Below are positions 9,083-19,152 of a stretch of DNA of 64,000 bases, piece after piece. Source of the stretch: Alteromonas genovensis (GTDB lineage: Bacteria; Pseudomonadota; Gammaproteobacteria; Enterobacterales; Alteromonadaceae); assembly GCF_010500895.1 (NCBI RefSeq), contig NZ_JAAAWO010000003.1, positions 286,999 through 350,998 on the forward strand, given 5' to 3'. The notes under the pieces are model-generated. The model made no database searches, had not been told where the DNA came from, and saw only the letters and a list, made by a program, of their open reading frames with translations. Every line of letters begins with the position of its first letter. The stretch's first letter is position 1. The translations under genes were made by a program, and so were the position numbers.

Positions 9083-10231
9083 ATGAAATTGATGAAAATT
9101 GTATTACCCATAGGCATTCTTATCCTCGGGTACGCAGGTATGAAAGGTATTGAAGTATCAGCTGCCGACAATACGGCCGCCGAAAAAATTGATACGCGAC
9201 CTACCGTCACCATCGATTCTTTGATTCCTGAAGACGTAAGAATACAGCTTACGTCATACGGAGAGGTTACCCCCTTAGAAACCACCAACCTTTCAGCACA
9301 AGTATCCGGCGAAGTTCAAACATGGAACCCGAAACTTGTCAGCGGCGGTTTAGTGCGCCGGGGAGAAACATTATTTACCATAGAGCCCGACGCCTATGAG
9401 GCTGCGCTACTTCTTGCACAAGCTAACGTGGCCAGTGCAGAGGCTCAACTGATCCAAGAAAAAGCGCAGGCGGATGTTGCCGCAAGAGAAGCGAAGACCA
9501 TGCCCAACTCTAAGGTATCCGACTTATACCTTCGAAAACCACAGGTGATGAGCGCAGAAGCCGGGTTAAAATCAGCTCAAGCTCAACTAAAACTTGCCAA
9601 GCGTGACTTAGAGAATTGCAAAGTAAAGGCGCCCTACGATGCCCTTATTGTGTCACGCAATATTAGTACTGGCGATTATGTTACCCAAGGCTCGCCCGTG
9701 GCGGTATTAAACAATATTGAGTTTGCAGAAGTGACATTTCCCGTTGCAGGCTTTGATACCAAATTCCTTGACGCCAACTCACTTGGCAGAGAAGTCGTCA
9801 TATCGGACAACAATGCAGAAGGTATATCGCTCAAAGGGGTTATTCACCGTGATACAGGCGTAGTAGATAATAACACCCGGATGTCTTATTTCGTTGCCCG
9901 CATTAGTGACCCCTACGCCATTAACTCTAACGGCCCAACGATAAAGTTTGGTTCTTACGCGTCGGTAACGTTTGAGGGCAAAGTACTAAAAGATGTATTT
10001 CGCATTCCTCAAGAGCTGGTTACCAATAGAAAGTTATGGACCTTAGATGCAGATAATAACCTGCATTCAAATAAGGTTAACGTGGTTCGTGAAGACAGTG
10101 GGGACTTTTTGATCAAGGGCGACTTTGACCCAAAAAGAGTGGTAATGAATTTACCCGAGTATCCGCAAAACGGCATGGCTGTGAAAGTTATTGAAAACCT
10201 TTCCGACTCAGTGACAGCGAAAGCGAACTAA
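9083..10231 (+). CDS. RND efflux periplasmic adaptor (membrane fusion protein), system 1
   Basis: Membrane fusion protein of the HlyD/AcrA type, 382 residues. A single N-terminal hydrophobic segment acts as signal or anchor. A split lipoyl domain flanks a coiled-coil hairpin: QVSGEVQTWNPKLVSGGLVRRGETLFTIEP before it and KVKAPYDALIVSRNISTGDYVTQGSPVAVL after it, with the alpha-helical hairpin around residues 115-180. A beta-barrel follows. The pump gene starts 13 bp downstream, so the two form an operon. No TolC-like outer-membrane gene is present here. Substrates cannot be read from sequence. Confidence 0.88.
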   Translation: MKLMKIVLPIGILILGYAGMKGIEVSAADNTAAEKIDTRPTVTIDSLIPEDVRIQLTSYGEVTPLETTNLSAQVSGEVQTWNPKLVSGGLVRRGETLFTIEPDAYEAALLLAQANVASAEAQLIQEKAQADVAAREAKTMPNSKVSDLYLRKPQVMSAEAGLKSAQAQLKLAKRDLENCKVKAPYDALIVSRNISTGDYVTQGSPVAVLNNIEFAEVTFPVAGFDTKFLDANSLGREVVISDNNAEGISLKGVIHRDTGVVDNNTRMSYFVARISDPYAINSNGPTIKFGSYASVTFEGKVLKDVFRIPQELVTNRKLWTLDADNNLHSNKVNVVREDSGDFLIKGDFDPKRVVMNLPEYPQNGMAVKVIENLSDSVTAKAN

Positions 10232-10244
10232 TTTAGGAACCGCC

Positions 10245-13200
10245 ATGGAAACTCATAACGACACTCAGCACGGCCTTATCGCTTGGTTTGCGCGAAACTC
10301 AGTTGCCGCAAACTTATTAATGGTTTTTATCATTATTATGGGCATTGCCAGTTTTTTAACCATACAACGTCAAATGTTTCCCAACATTGAAATTAACTAC
10401 ATCACCATTAATGCAAATTATCCTGGCGCCTCCCCTCAAGAAATAGAAGAGAGTATCTTTATAAAGATTGAGGAAGCCATTAAAGACATCACAGAAATTA
10501 AACGCACGGTTTCTCGGGCGTTTAGAGGTAGCGGCACTGTCAGTCTTGAGATTGAAACAAAAGCAGAGCTCACGGACGTCCTTGATAAGGTAAAACTGCG
10601 GGTAGACGGCATTGCTACCTTTCCAGCTGGTATGGAGCCGGTCAATGTTTCGCAGGTAGAGTTTCAACAAGACGTTATTGAAATGCCTTTAGTCGGTAAT
10701 CTTCCCCTTGCAGATTTAAAGAAAATTGCGAAAGAAATAGAAGATGAGCTATTGCAGCTAGGCAATGTGTCTCTTGTGCAAATGTCAGCACCTGATGACG
10801 AAATTGCCATAGAAATAAAGCCAGATACGCTTAGAAAATATAGCCTGTCAATTTCTGATATCACTCGTGCAATCAATAGCTATTCAGCAAACATGTCAGC
10901 GGGACAAATTCGCACTAATGCAGGCCTCGTATCGGTACGTGTTGAAAACCAGTTTTACAGCGGTGAAGAATTTGCTGCGATTCCAGTGAAAATAGGCGCG
11001 GGTGGTGCTCGCGTGACCCTTGGTGATGTAGCCTATATTAATGACGGCTTCGTAGAGGGCGAAAGATACTTTAAATACAACGGCATGAATGCTATCTCAA
11101 TGGCGGTCAAGGCCACAAAAACACAAGATACCATTCCCGTTGCAGAAACCGTCAAAGCATACATCGAACAAAAAAATCAGTCATTTACCGAAGATGTACA
11201 AATTGAAGTGTTAGTAGATTTAACCTACTACCTTAATGCAAGACTGGACATGATGCTATCAAACCTAATTCAAGGTTCGGTGCTCGTTGCCTTTATGCTC
11301 ACCTTATTTTTGCGGTTTCGATTGGCGCTATGGGTAATGGTTGGCCTCCCCGTTTGCTTTTTAGGTGCGGTAATGCTGATGCCGTTGTTTGGCATTAGTA
11401 TCAACATACTCTCTTTATTCGCGTTTATTATGGTGCTTGGGATAGTAGTAGATGACGCCATTGTTATTGGTGAGAGCGCCTATACCGAAATTGAAAATCA
11501 GGGCGGCGGTGTAGATAATGTTATTCGCGGGGCCAAGCGTGTAGCAACACCGGCTACATTCGGTGTACTTACCACTATCGCTGTTTTTGCCCCCTTTACG
11601 TTAAGCAGCGGGCCCGAGGGTGCATTTTTCTATAATATCGCTGTCGTGGTTATCTTGTGTTTAGCATTTAGCCTTGTTGAATCGAAACTGATATTGCCAG
11701 CTCACTTAGCACACACGAACTTTTCCCCTATTAAACCAGACAGCTGGCGCGCGAAATTTAATAAGCGCTTTCAAAGTATTATAAACGGCCCGTACAAACG
11801 TACCGTTGAAGCGGCGATCAATGCGCGCTGGGTAGTGTTTATGATGTTTGTTGCTCTTCTTATGATCAGTTGGGGGCTAATAAGCGCCAATTATGTACGT
11901 ATGGTACCTAACCCTAAAGTCCCCCATGATTTTCCTAGTGTCAGAATAGAAATGAACGAAAATGTCTCTGACCTTGCCACAATTAATGCGTTAAAGGTTG
12001 TCGAAAACACCATTCTTAGTGTTGAAGAAGAGCTAATAGAAGAATTTGGCACCGGCATGGTTCGCGACAGACTGGCTTTTAATAACTCCCGCAATGAAGG
12101 GCGAATTCTTACTCCATTAGTGAATGAAGATGAACGACCAATCGATACCTTTGAGCTGGCTAGACGCTGGCGAGAGGCTATACCTGAAATTAGCGGCATG
12201 AAGTCATTCACGGTTATCGACGATGTTAACGGCGGTGGTGGTGATGACGGCGAATTCGGTTATCTTCTTTTTGGCCCCGATATTGATACGTTGAACGCCG
12301 CAGGCTTGAAGTTTATTGAAATGCTTCAGCAGCAGGATGGGCTTTTTGATGTCAGTTCTACTATCGACCCGCCCAGTAAAGAAGTGCAGATGTCATTGTT
12401 GCCGGTGGCTTATGATTTAGGGCTTACCCTGTCGAACATTGCATCCCAAGTTGGCGCTGGATTCTACGGTGGTGAAGCACAACGAGTAATACGCAACGGT
12501 GAAGAGGTGCGCGTTATGGTTCGCTATCCTGAGCTTACTCGCGAACGATTTGCCGAATTAAAATACTCTCTCATTACCACTCCCACTGGCGAAGAAGTCA
12601 TGCTTGGCGATGTTGTCGTACTTGAGGAAAAACCAGGTATTAGTTATATCCGCCGAGAAGGTGGATACAGAAGCGTATACGTATGGGGCAATATTGACGA
12701 GGAAACCGTTGAGCCAAATGAAGTGGTAGAAGAGATTAAAGAAACCTTATTACCTCAGCTTAAAGAGGAGTTTCCTTCGGTGATGACCGAGCTTGGCGGT
12801 GACATTGAAGAACAACAGGCTCAACAAAATGAACAGGTCTTATTTTTCATAGCCGCGATGGTGATGGTGTATATACTTCTTGCTGTGCCGTTAAAAAGCT
12901 ACGGACAGCCGCTCATTATCATGTCGGTTATTCCGTTTAGTCTTACAGGGGCTATCTGGGGGCATTTTATTTTAGGGTTAGACCTTTCTATGATGTCTAC
13001 CTTTGGTTTAATCGCCGCCGCCGGTGTTGTTATTAACGACTCCCTGGTAATGACCGACTTTGTTAATCAGCGACGCAGCCAGGGTTACAGTGTAAAACAC
13101 GCTGTGGTTGAAGCAGGTACAGCGCGCTTTAGGGCTATTACATTAACCTCAATAACCACCTTTGTTGGGGTTTTACCCATCATGTTTGAGACTAGTCTAC

Positions 13201-13421
13201 AGGCGGCCTTCGTAGTGCCAATGGCAGCCGCGCTTGGGTTTGCAGTTCTTTATGCCACCCTAGTTACGCTAATTTTAGTGCCATGCCTCTATTTAATATT
13301 ACTTGATTTGAGGCTGCCCTTTTCATGGATAAAAAGAAAAGTGTTTGGAAGCAGAGGCCTTAATTCAAATGTGGATATAGGCTCCAGCGAACCTGCTGTT
13401 GATAGCAATGGTAGTGATTAG
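10245..13421 (+). CDS. RND efflux pump permease, system 1
   Basis: Large inner-membrane RND transporter, 1058 residues, with two repeats of six transmembrane helices and two large periplasmic loops. The N-terminal ANLLMVFIIIMGIASFLTIQRQ is typical of the AcrB/HAE superfamily. The proton-relay pair appears in helix 4 as GIVVDDAIVIGE; the second half has VINDSLVMTDFVN at the equivalent helix 10. AGGA precedes the ATG with good spacing. It pairs with the adaptor just upstream and is followed by a strong terminator. It is probably a proton-driven exporter of hydrophobic compounds; the substrate is unknown. Confidence 0.93.
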   Translation: METHNDTQHGLIAWFARNSVAANLLMVFIIIMGIASFLTIQRQMFPNIEINYITINANYPGASPQEIEESIFIKIEEAIKDITEIKRTVSRAFRGSGTVSLEIETKAELTDVLDKVKLRVDGIATFPAGMEPVNVSQVEFQQDVIEMPLVGNLPLADLKKIAKEIEDELLQLGNVSLVQMSAPDDEIAIEIKPDTLRKYSLSISDITRAINSYSANMSAGQIRTNAGLVSVRVENQFYSGEEFAAIPVKIGAGGARVTLGDVAYINDGFVEGERYFKYNGMNAISMAVKATKTQDTIPVAETVKAYIEQKNQSFTEDVQIEVLVDLTYYLNARLDMMLSNLIQGSVLVAFMLTLFLRFRLALWVMVGLPVCFLGAVMLMPLFGISINILSLFAFIMVLGIVVDDAIVIGESAYTEIENQGGGVDNVIRGAKRVATPATFGVLTTIAVFAPFTLSSGPEGAFFYNIAVVVILCLAFSLVESKLILPAHLAHTNFSPIKPDSWRAKFNKRFQSIINGPYKRTVEAAINARWVVFMMFVALLMISWGLISANYVRMVPNPKVPHDFPSVRIEMNENVSDLATINALKVVENTILSVEEELIEEFGTGMVRDRLAFNNSRNEGRILTPLVNEDERPIDTFELARRWREAIPEISGMKSFTVIDDVNGGGGDDGEFGYLLFGPDIDTLNAAGLKFIEMLQQQDGLFDVSSTIDPPSKEVQMSLLPVAYDLGLTLSNIASQVGAGFYGGEAQRVIRNGEEVRVMVRYPELTRERFAELKYSLITTPTGEEVMLGDVVVLEEKPGISYIRREGGYRSVYVWGNIDEETVEPNEVVEEIKETLLPQLKEEFPSVMTELGGDIEEQQAQQNEQVLFFIAAMVMVYILLAVPLKSYGQPLIIMSVIPFSLTGAIWGHFILGLDLSMMSTFGLIAAAGVVINDSLVMTDFVNQRRSQGYSVKHAVVEAGTARFRAITLTSITTFVGVLPIMFETSLQAAFVVPMAAALGFAVLYATLVTLILVPCLYLILLDLRLPFSWIKRKVFGSRGLNSNVDIGSSEPAVDSNGSD

Positions 13422-13494
13422 CCTTTGGCCCTCGTTTAAAAAATAGCGCACAGAGCACTGCAAAAACGTTTAACATAGATAAAACGCCCTGAGC

Positions 13495-13531
13495 AAACGT
13501 CAGCCTTATTTTTAAGGCCGACGTTTTTTAT
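13495..13531 (+). terminator. Terminator after RND system 1
   Basis: AAACGTC (13495-13501) and GCCTTA (13503-13508) pair with TAAGGC (13513-13518) and GACGTTT (13520-13526) around a TTTT loop with one mismatch, then a T-run. It ends the pump operon 70 bp downstream of its stop. Confidence 0.85.
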
Positions 13532-13551
13532 AGAGTAAATAAGGAATTTCC

Positions 13552-14043
13552 ATGAGTAATGCGCTAAGTATTCGCCAAGCCACGCCACAAGATATCCATC
13601 AAATTCGCCAGTTTATTCTAGAGCTTGCGATCTATGAAAAAGCTGAGCACGAAGTTGAAGCCTCAGAAGCTGACTTACACAACACCCTATTTGGTGATAA
13701 AGCCACAGCGCATTGCGTTATTTGTGAAAATGATGGTGCACCAATTGGTTTCGCTGTTTATTTCTTCAACTACTCTACGTGGCAGGGCAAAAACGGACTG
13801 TATTTAGAAGACCTTTATGTCTCCCAACAATCTCGTGGGTTAGGTGCAGGTAAAGCCCTACTTCAGCACCTTGCGAATATTGCAGTAACATCAAATTGTG
13901 GTCGCTTTGAATGGAGCGTACTTGACTGGAACACACCGGCTATCGATTTCTATGAATCACTAGGTGCAAAAGCGAAAAGTGAATGGTTAGGCTATAGAAT
14001 GGATGGCGAAACCTTAGTGAATTTTGCCAAAACGGGTCAGTAA
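13552..14043 (+). CDS. GNAT family N-acetyltransferase
   Basis: 163-residue single-domain acetyltransferase. The acetyl-CoA pyrophosphate loop is visible as QQSRGLGAGKALL (about residues 96-108), preceded by the strand YLEDLYV. The sequence, including ETLVNFAK near the end and ESLGAKAKSEWLGYRMDG, resembles the diamine/spermidine acetyltransferase-like subfamily. AAGGAA lies about 8 bases upstream of the ATG. It follows the RND terminator, so it is probably its own unit. The acceptor molecule is not determined by the sequence. Confidence 0.85.
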   Translation: MSNALSIRQATPQDIHQIRQFILELAIYEKAEHEVEASEADLHNTLFGDKATAHCVICENDGAPIGFAVYFFNYSTWQGKNGLYLEDLYVSQQSRGLGAGKALLQHLANIAVTSNCGRFEWSVLDWNTPAIDFYESLGAKAKSEWLGYRMDGETLVNFAKTGQ

Positions 14044-14055
14044 GGTGGTATCGAG

Positions 14056-14083
14056 GTCATTGCCTATTGCAGTAGGCAATGAC
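14056..14083. terminator. Bidirectional terminator between convergent genes
   Basis: A perfect 11-bp stem, GTCATTGCCTA (14056-14066) with TAGGCAATGAC (14073-14083), loop TTGCAG. It separates the acetyltransferase from the convergent TetR gene. T-richness is modest on both sides. Confidence 0.7.
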
Positions 14084-14127
14084 TATTTATGGGCTGCTTT
14101 ATATAAAACTGAATGTATCTGAAGACC

Positions 14128-14739
14128 CTAGCTTGCGTATCTACACAGCACGAGTGCAACAATATTTTGAGTAATTCGCCGCTTGTCGTCTTCGCTTATT
14201 GTGTCTTCTATCTTAAACAGCTGCGGCCAAAAACACTGCCCTTTAATTAAGCTGTCGATTTCATTAACCACCTGCTCTGGGTCGTCAAACACCAATCGAC
14301 CATCGGCTTTTCCCGCTTTAAGCCACCGATGTAACGACGACTCTTGCGCTTTCAGTTGCGCAACTTCGTCTTTCAGTTTTTCTGGTTCGTAAAAGAAATG
14401 TCCTATGGCAACACGGGCTAACTCTAAGTGACCTTCGCTACACATAAACGTGACTTCTTGAAAAACAAGCTCTTCTAACTGAGCGTTGAGGGGTAAATCA
14501 TGCTGATACTCAACCCCAATATTCACCAAAGCGCTCTTCCATTGCTCTTTGATTAAATGCATCACCAATTCTTCTTTTTTTGAAAAATGGTTGTATACCG
14601 TTCGCTTCGACACCTGCGCTAGCTCCGCCAGTTTATCCATACTGGTGCCGTTAACCCCAAACTCTTGAAACGCTTGAGTAGCGGCTTGAATGATCGCTTC
14701 GCGTTTCTTGTCGCTTCGCTTACGTGTAGTTTCAGTCAT
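14128..14739 (-). CDS. TetR/AcrR family transcriptional regulator
   Basis: 203-residue one-component repressor. The N-terminal helix-turn-helix (about residues 12-58) is classic TetR: IIQAATQAFQEFGVNGTSMDKLAELAQVSKRTVYNHFSKKEEL. The C-terminal domain (65-200) has a TetR_C-like ligand-binding look with no recognisable ligand motif. It is divergent from the second RND operon with 168 bp between the starts, and the usual arrangement is that such a gene represses itself and the neighbouring pump. The inducer is unknown. Confidence 0.93.
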   Translation of the reverse strand: MTETTRKRSDKKREAIIQAATQAFQEFGVNGTSMDKLAELAQVSKRTVYNHFSKKEELVMHLIKEQWKSALVNIGVEYQHDLPLNAQLEELVFQEVTFMCSEGHLELARVAIGHFFYEPEKLKDEVAQLKAQESSLHRWLKAGKADGRLVFDDPEQVVNEIDSLIKGQCFWPQLFKIEDTISEDDKRRITQNIVALVLCRYAS

Positions 14740-14783
14740 TTAATAAAGTCTTAATGAATGTTGTCACTCATTTTACACTGAAC

Positions 14784-14833
14784 AGTTTACTTTTCAATGT
14801 GACCAAACTAAAATGCACTCATTAGTTTACTTT
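14784..14833. promoter_or_regulatory. Candidate operator region for the TetR regulator
   Basis: The divergent intergenic region holds a 10-bp direct repeat AGTTTACTTT at 14784-14793 and 14824-14833, start to start 40 bp apart, with an inverted half-site AAACTA at 14805-14810. Same-face spacing of about four helical turns suits repressor binding. That the TetR protein binds here is inference. Confidence 0.4.
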
Positions 14834-14907
14834 GTGAAGAAACACTCGTCGGTCTATCCTGTTTCTTCTACTCCCATTTACTTACTTAATATGGATTACA
14901 AAACACT

Positions 14908-15981
14908 ATGTCCATGATGCGAATCTCTCGTACCGCTTTTGTCACCGCCCTCACCTTATTCACACTTGCTGCGTGCACGTCTGAAAAAAGTGAAACATCA
15001 GAACCTGACTCACCACGCTATGTGAAGCTTGCTGATGTGAGTAATATTCCTAATTTTGATGAGTTTACGTTTCCGGCTGTGGTATCTGCCGTAAAAACAG
15101 TAGATTTGAGTTTTGAAGTGTCTGGACGTCTTATTCAAACCGATCTAGTCACCGGCAACGATATTGAAAAAGGCAAACTGCTTGCAACCATAGACAGAAA
15201 GCCCTTTGAACGTCGCATGGAAGAATCAAAAACACGTTTAGAGCAATCTGAGCGTGAGCTTAACCGCATAGAAAAAATGTTTTCGCAAAAGCTAGTGGCG
15301 CAAAGCACATTAGATTCAGCAAAAACATCGTATGAGCTAGCAATGCTGGACCTTAAAAACGCAGAGCAAGATTTAAGTTATACCCAACTTTACGCCCCAT
15401 TTGATGCCAAGCTGTCTCAACGATTGGTAGAGAACAACAGCTTTGTTGCAGCAGGTACACCCATTGCTCGTCTGCAAGACGTGTCAAAAATATACTTTAA
15501 CATTAACGTGCCAGAGCGTTTGCTTACCGCAAATTTAGGCCGTGGTATTAAGCAAGCCAGCGCAACCCTTGCCACCAATAGAAGCCAATGGTATCCGGTA
15601 AGCTATGTAGAACACTCTACTCAACCCGATCCGGTGTCGCAGACTTATGAAGTGGTTTTTGCCATGGAGCCTCGGGATGAATTACCGCTAACACCAGGCG
15701 CTCGCGCTATTGTAAAAGTGAGCTTGCAAGGTTCTATGTACCCTGAAGGCCTAGTTGTTCCAGTTAAGTCTTTGGTTGGCGATGAGAACAATGGGTTTGC
15801 AGTATGGATTTTTGATAAAGCCACCAGCCGCGTCACTAAGCAAGCGGTGAACGTAAAACACATTGAGAACGAGCTTGCCATCATCGAAGGCGATATTAGT
15901 CTAGGTCAGCGAGTTGTATCTGCTGGTGCAACGAAGATGACCGCTGACATGAAAGTACTTCCCTACAAAGGAGAGAAGTAA
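14908..15981 (+). CDS. RND efflux periplasmic adaptor lipoprotein, system 2
   Basis: Membrane fusion protein, 357 residues, with a lipoprotein signal peptide (lipobox LAAC, cysteine near residue 23). The lipoyl halves are VSFEVSGRL-like (residues 70-100) and LYAPFDAKLSQRLVENNSFVAAGTPIARLQD (around 160-190), flanking a short coiled-coil hairpin. Beta-barrel and membrane-proximal domains follow. It is a different subfamily from system 1. The pump gene begins 3 bp after its stop. The divergent TetR gene probably controls both. No outer-membrane channel gene is adjacent, so a shared TolC is assumed. Confidence 0.9.
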   Translation: MSMMRISRTAFVTALTLFTLAACTSEKSETSEPDSPRYVKLADVSNIPNFDEFTFPAVVSAVKTVDLSFEVSGRLIQTDLVTGNDIEKGKLLATIDRKPFERRMEESKTRLEQSERELNRIEKMFSQKLVAQSTLDSAKTSYELAMLDLKNAEQDLSYTQLYAPFDAKLSQRLVENNSFVAAGTPIARLQDVSKIYFNINVPERLLTANLGRGIKQASATLATNRSQWYPVSYVEHSTQPDPVSQTYEVVFAMEPRDELPLTPGARAIVKVSLQGSMYPEGLVVPVKSLVGDENNGFAVWIFDKATSRVTKQAVNVKHIENELAIIEGDISLGQRVVSAGATKMTADMKVLPYKGEK

Positions 15982-15984
15982 TTC

Positions 15985-18900
15985 ATGGATATAGCACGCT
16001 TTTCAATTGATAAGCCGGTTAATGTTTGGCTAATGGTGGTGATACTGCTTTTGGGCGGCATTTTGGCAATGACTAAAATAGGTCGCTTGGAAGACCCTGC
16101 GTTTACGATTAAGCAAGTAAAAGTGTATACCGCCTACCCTGGCGCAAGTGCACAAAAAGTAGAACGAGAAGTGACCGAGCGATTAGAAATCGCTATTCAG
16201 CAAATGCCTCAGTTGAAGAAAGTAAACTCGGTGTCATCGCCAGGACTATCTGAAATTACCGTTGAAGTTAAAAGTACTTACGACAGTGATGTGCTGCCGC
16301 AAATATGGGATGAGCTAAGAAAGCGCATTCGGGATACAGCAAGCTCCCTTCCTACTGGCACTCAAGACCCCGTTGTCTATGATGACTTTGGCGATGTGTA
16401 CGGTTTGTATTACGCCCTAAGTGCACCTGACTTCGACACACGAGAACTTCGCGAATTTGCACGTATTATTCGCCGCGACCTTCTTACCACAGACGGCGTG
16501 GCCAAAGTGAATGTGACGGGTGTACAAAACGAACAGATTGTGGCCTACATAGACCCCTATCAGCTTGCGGGTCTAGGTATTTCTTTTCCAGATTTAGCCT
16601 CACTGTTTCAAGACAATCTGCGCCCGTTTAACGGCGGCCGGGTAAAAGTAGATGAAAAAAATGTTCGCATTATCGTCGAGCGTGCTCCCGATAAATTAGA
16701 AGAAATATCTAACTTATCTGTGGTAATTCCAGGTACTAATCGTTCCTTGCGCGTAGCAGACATTGCAACGCTTAAACTTGAACCTGCTGATATTCAATCG
16801 GTATTAGTGCGTTACAATGGCGCCGAGGCATTAACGTTAAGCGTATCTGCCCTTGCAGACGTCAACATTGTAGATGTGGGCGAGCGTGTTAATGCCAAAG
16901 TCGACGAGCTATTAAAGCAACTACCAGTGGGAATTACCCTTACGCCTATTTACGATCAAGCCTCAGTGGTTGACGAGTCGGTAGATGGCTTTATCACCAA
17001 CCTTGTGATGTCGGTTGCCGTTGTAACCCTGACCTTGTGCCTGTTCATGGGCTGGCGCTCAGGCGTTGTGGTTGGCACCGTATTGCTTGTTACCGTGTTA
17101 GGTACAATCCTCATTATGTGGCTAATGGGTATTCAGCTTCAGCGTATATCGTTAGGCGCAATGGTTATTGCCATGGGTATGTTAGTTGATAACGCCATTG
17201 TGGTAGCAGAAGGCATGATGCTTAGAATGGCCACGGGCACAACGGCAAAAAGTGCAGCAAGCTTTATTGTAAAACGTACTCAATGGCCATTATTAGGGGC
17301 AACAGTAATAGGTATAGCCGCATTCTCAGGCATTGGTTTATCAAATGATGCCACCGGCGAATTCCTTTATTCACTGTTTGCCGTAGTACTCGTGTCGCTT
17401 ATGATCAGTTGGGTGCTAGCCGTAACGCTAGTACCCGTGCTAGGCGCTTATTTTTATAGAAAAGGCATGTCGCAAGGTGAAAACGACAAGCCATCTGCCA
17501 TGCTGAGTGCCTTTAAGGGCGCACTATTAAAAGCGCTTAAATTTCGCTGGATAACCATAGCAGCCCTTGTCGTTATTACCGTTGTGGCTTACGGAAGCTT
17601 CGGCATGGTAAAGCAAGGCTTTTTCCCACCGTCGAATGCGCCGTTGTTTTTTGTTCATTATTGGGGGCCACAAGACCGCGACATTCGCGCTACTGAAGAA
17701 ATAGCTCAACTAGCTGAAAAACGCATTCTTGGTATGGAAAACGTGACGGCGGTGACTACTTTTATAGGCCAAGGTGCAGATCGCTTTACTTTGACCTATG
17801 CCCCTAAAAGCGCTAACGAAAACTATGCGTTTTTCATGGTGCGGTCAGAAACACTCGATGCTATCCCCTCTATTCAAGCTAAACTTGCTGATAAGCTCAG
17901 CGACTTAGATTTTGATGCAAACTTTTACATGGAGCGCATGCAGTTTGGCCCTGGGTCGGGCGCAAAATTAGAGGCTCGCTTTTCAGGGCCTGATGCAGAA
18001 GTGTTAAGAGAATTGGCAGAGCAAGCAAAGGCGCTGTTCTTTGACGATGAGCAAATTATTGATGTACGCCATAACTGGCGTGAGAAAGGTTTTGCCATTA
18101 ATACCCAGTACGACAATTACAACGCTGGTATTGCAGGCGTCTCTCATTCTGACTTTAGCCAAACGGTGCAATATGCAAGTAGTGGTGTACAGCTTGGAAC
18201 GGTGCAAGACGGCGACTATGCCTACAGTATTATAGCCAAAATGGGTAAGGCAGAAGACACTGAACTTCAGTCTATTCGCGAGTCACAGGTGTGGTCGTCA
18301 CAGCAACGCCAATATGTGCCATTTACACAGGTATCAAAAGGTCTCGAACTGATTACCGAAGAAATGCGAATTCATCGACGAGATCGCCTGCGCACCATCA
18401 CGGTTGAAGGTGAACCAGGCCCCAATGAAACCGCTGCAAAAGCATTTGAGAGAATACGTCCTGTGGTTGAATCTATTGAATTGCCGCCAGGCTACCATCT
18501 TGAATGGGGTGGTGAATTTGAAAGTTCTGGAGATGCTCAAAAAGCGTTGGGCGCGGGGCTACCTGCAGGCTTTTTAGTGATGTTTATCATATCAGTGCTT
18601 CTGTTTGGTCATGCTAGACAGCCGCTTATTATATGGCTAGTAGTGCCAATGGCCGTCGTAGGCGTGGTTTCTGGCTTGCTAGCAACCGACATGCCCTTTG
18701 GATTTATGTCATTGCTTGGCTTTTTAAGCTTGTTTGGCATGCTAATTAAAAATGCCATTGTATTGATTGAAGAGATTGACCTTCAAATTGAGGAAGGGCT
18801 GGCCATTAGAAAAGCCATTGTAGAAGCTACGTTAAGCCGTGTTAGACCCGTCGCATTAGCTGCTGTAACCACTATTTTAGGTATGGCGCCGCTGTTGTTC

Positions 18901-19026
18901 GATCCATTCTTTGCGGATATGGCGGTGACCATTATGGGCGGACTGTCTTTTGCTACCGTGTTAACGCTCATCGCTGTACCTGTGCTTTACAGCCTGTTGT
19001 TTAAAGTGAGCTACCGTAAATCTTAA
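15985..19026 (+). CDS. RND efflux pump permease, system 2
   Basis: 1013-residue RND inner-membrane transporter with 12 predicted helices. The N-terminus MDIARFSIDKPVNVWLMVVILLLGG and the porter segment YPGASAQKVEREVTERLE are typical of the AcrB superfamily. Helix 4 carries MLVDNAIVVAEG, a D-N in place of the D-D of AcrB, which is common in this subfamily. Helix 10 has GMLIKNAIVLIEEID. It is translated with the lipoprotein adaptor and followed by a strong terminator. The likely role is proton-driven export; the substrate is unknown. Confidence 0.93.
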   Translation: MDIARFSIDKPVNVWLMVVILLLGGILAMTKIGRLEDPAFTIKQVKVYTAYPGASAQKVEREVTERLEIAIQQMPQLKKVNSVSSPGLSEITVEVKSTYDSDVLPQIWDELRKRIRDTASSLPTGTQDPVVYDDFGDVYGLYYALSAPDFDTRELREFARIIRRDLLTTDGVAKVNVTGVQNEQIVAYIDPYQLAGLGISFPDLASLFQDNLRPFNGGRVKVDEKNVRIIVERAPDKLEEISNLSVVIPGTNRSLRVADIATLKLEPADIQSVLVRYNGAEALTLSVSALADVNIVDVGERVNAKVDELLKQLPVGITLTPIYDQASVVDESVDGFITNLVMSVAVVTLTLCLFMGWRSGVVVGTVLLVTVLGTILIMWLMGIQLQRISLGAMVIAMGMLVDNAIVVAEGMMLRMATGTTAKSAASFIVKRTQWPLLGATVIGIAAFSGIGLSNDATGEFLYSLFAVVLVSLMISWVLAVTLVPVLGAYFYRKGMSQGENDKPSAMLSAFKGALLKALKFRWITIAALVVITVVAYGSFGMVKQGFFPPSNAPLFFVHYWGPQDRDIRATEEIAQLAEKRILGMENVTAVTTFIGQGADRFTLTYAPKSANENYAFFMVRSETLDAIPSIQAKLADKLSDLDFDANFYMERMQFGPGSGAKLEARFSGPDAEVLRELAEQAKALFFDDEQIIDVRHNWREKGFAINTQYDNYNAGIAGVSHSDFSQTVQYASSGVQLGTVQDGDYAYSIIAKMGKAEDTELQSIRESQVWSSQQRQYVPFTQVSKGLELITEEMRIHRRDRLRTITVEGEPGPNETAAKAFERIRPVVESIELPPGYHLEWGGEFESSGDAQKALGAGLPAGFLVMFIISVLLFGHARQPLIIWLVVPMAVVGVVSGLLATDMPFGFMSLLGFLSLFGMLIKNAIVLIEEIDLQIEEGLAIRKAIVEATLSRVRPVALAAVTTILGMAPLLFDPFFADMAVTIMGGLSFATVLTLIAVPVLYSLLFKVSYRKS

Positions 19027-19062
19027 GGTTAAGTAGCGGCTAAGAACGAAAGCGATATACAG

Positions 19063-19106
19063 AAAAAAGCGGCCAAAGTCCCAGTTAGCGGACTGGCCGC
19101 TTTTTT
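19063..19106 (+). terminator. Terminator after RND system 2
   Basis: AAAAAAGCGGCCA (19063-19075) pairs with TGGCCGC-TTTTTT (19094-19106); an inner GTCC/GGAC pair extends the stem. The A-run and T-run on the two sides suggest it also serves the convergent CBS gene. Confidence 0.85.
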
Positions 19107-19152
19107 GTTTTTTGGTTGTTTAAAAACGTACTTCCCTCACCCTCTCGCAGCG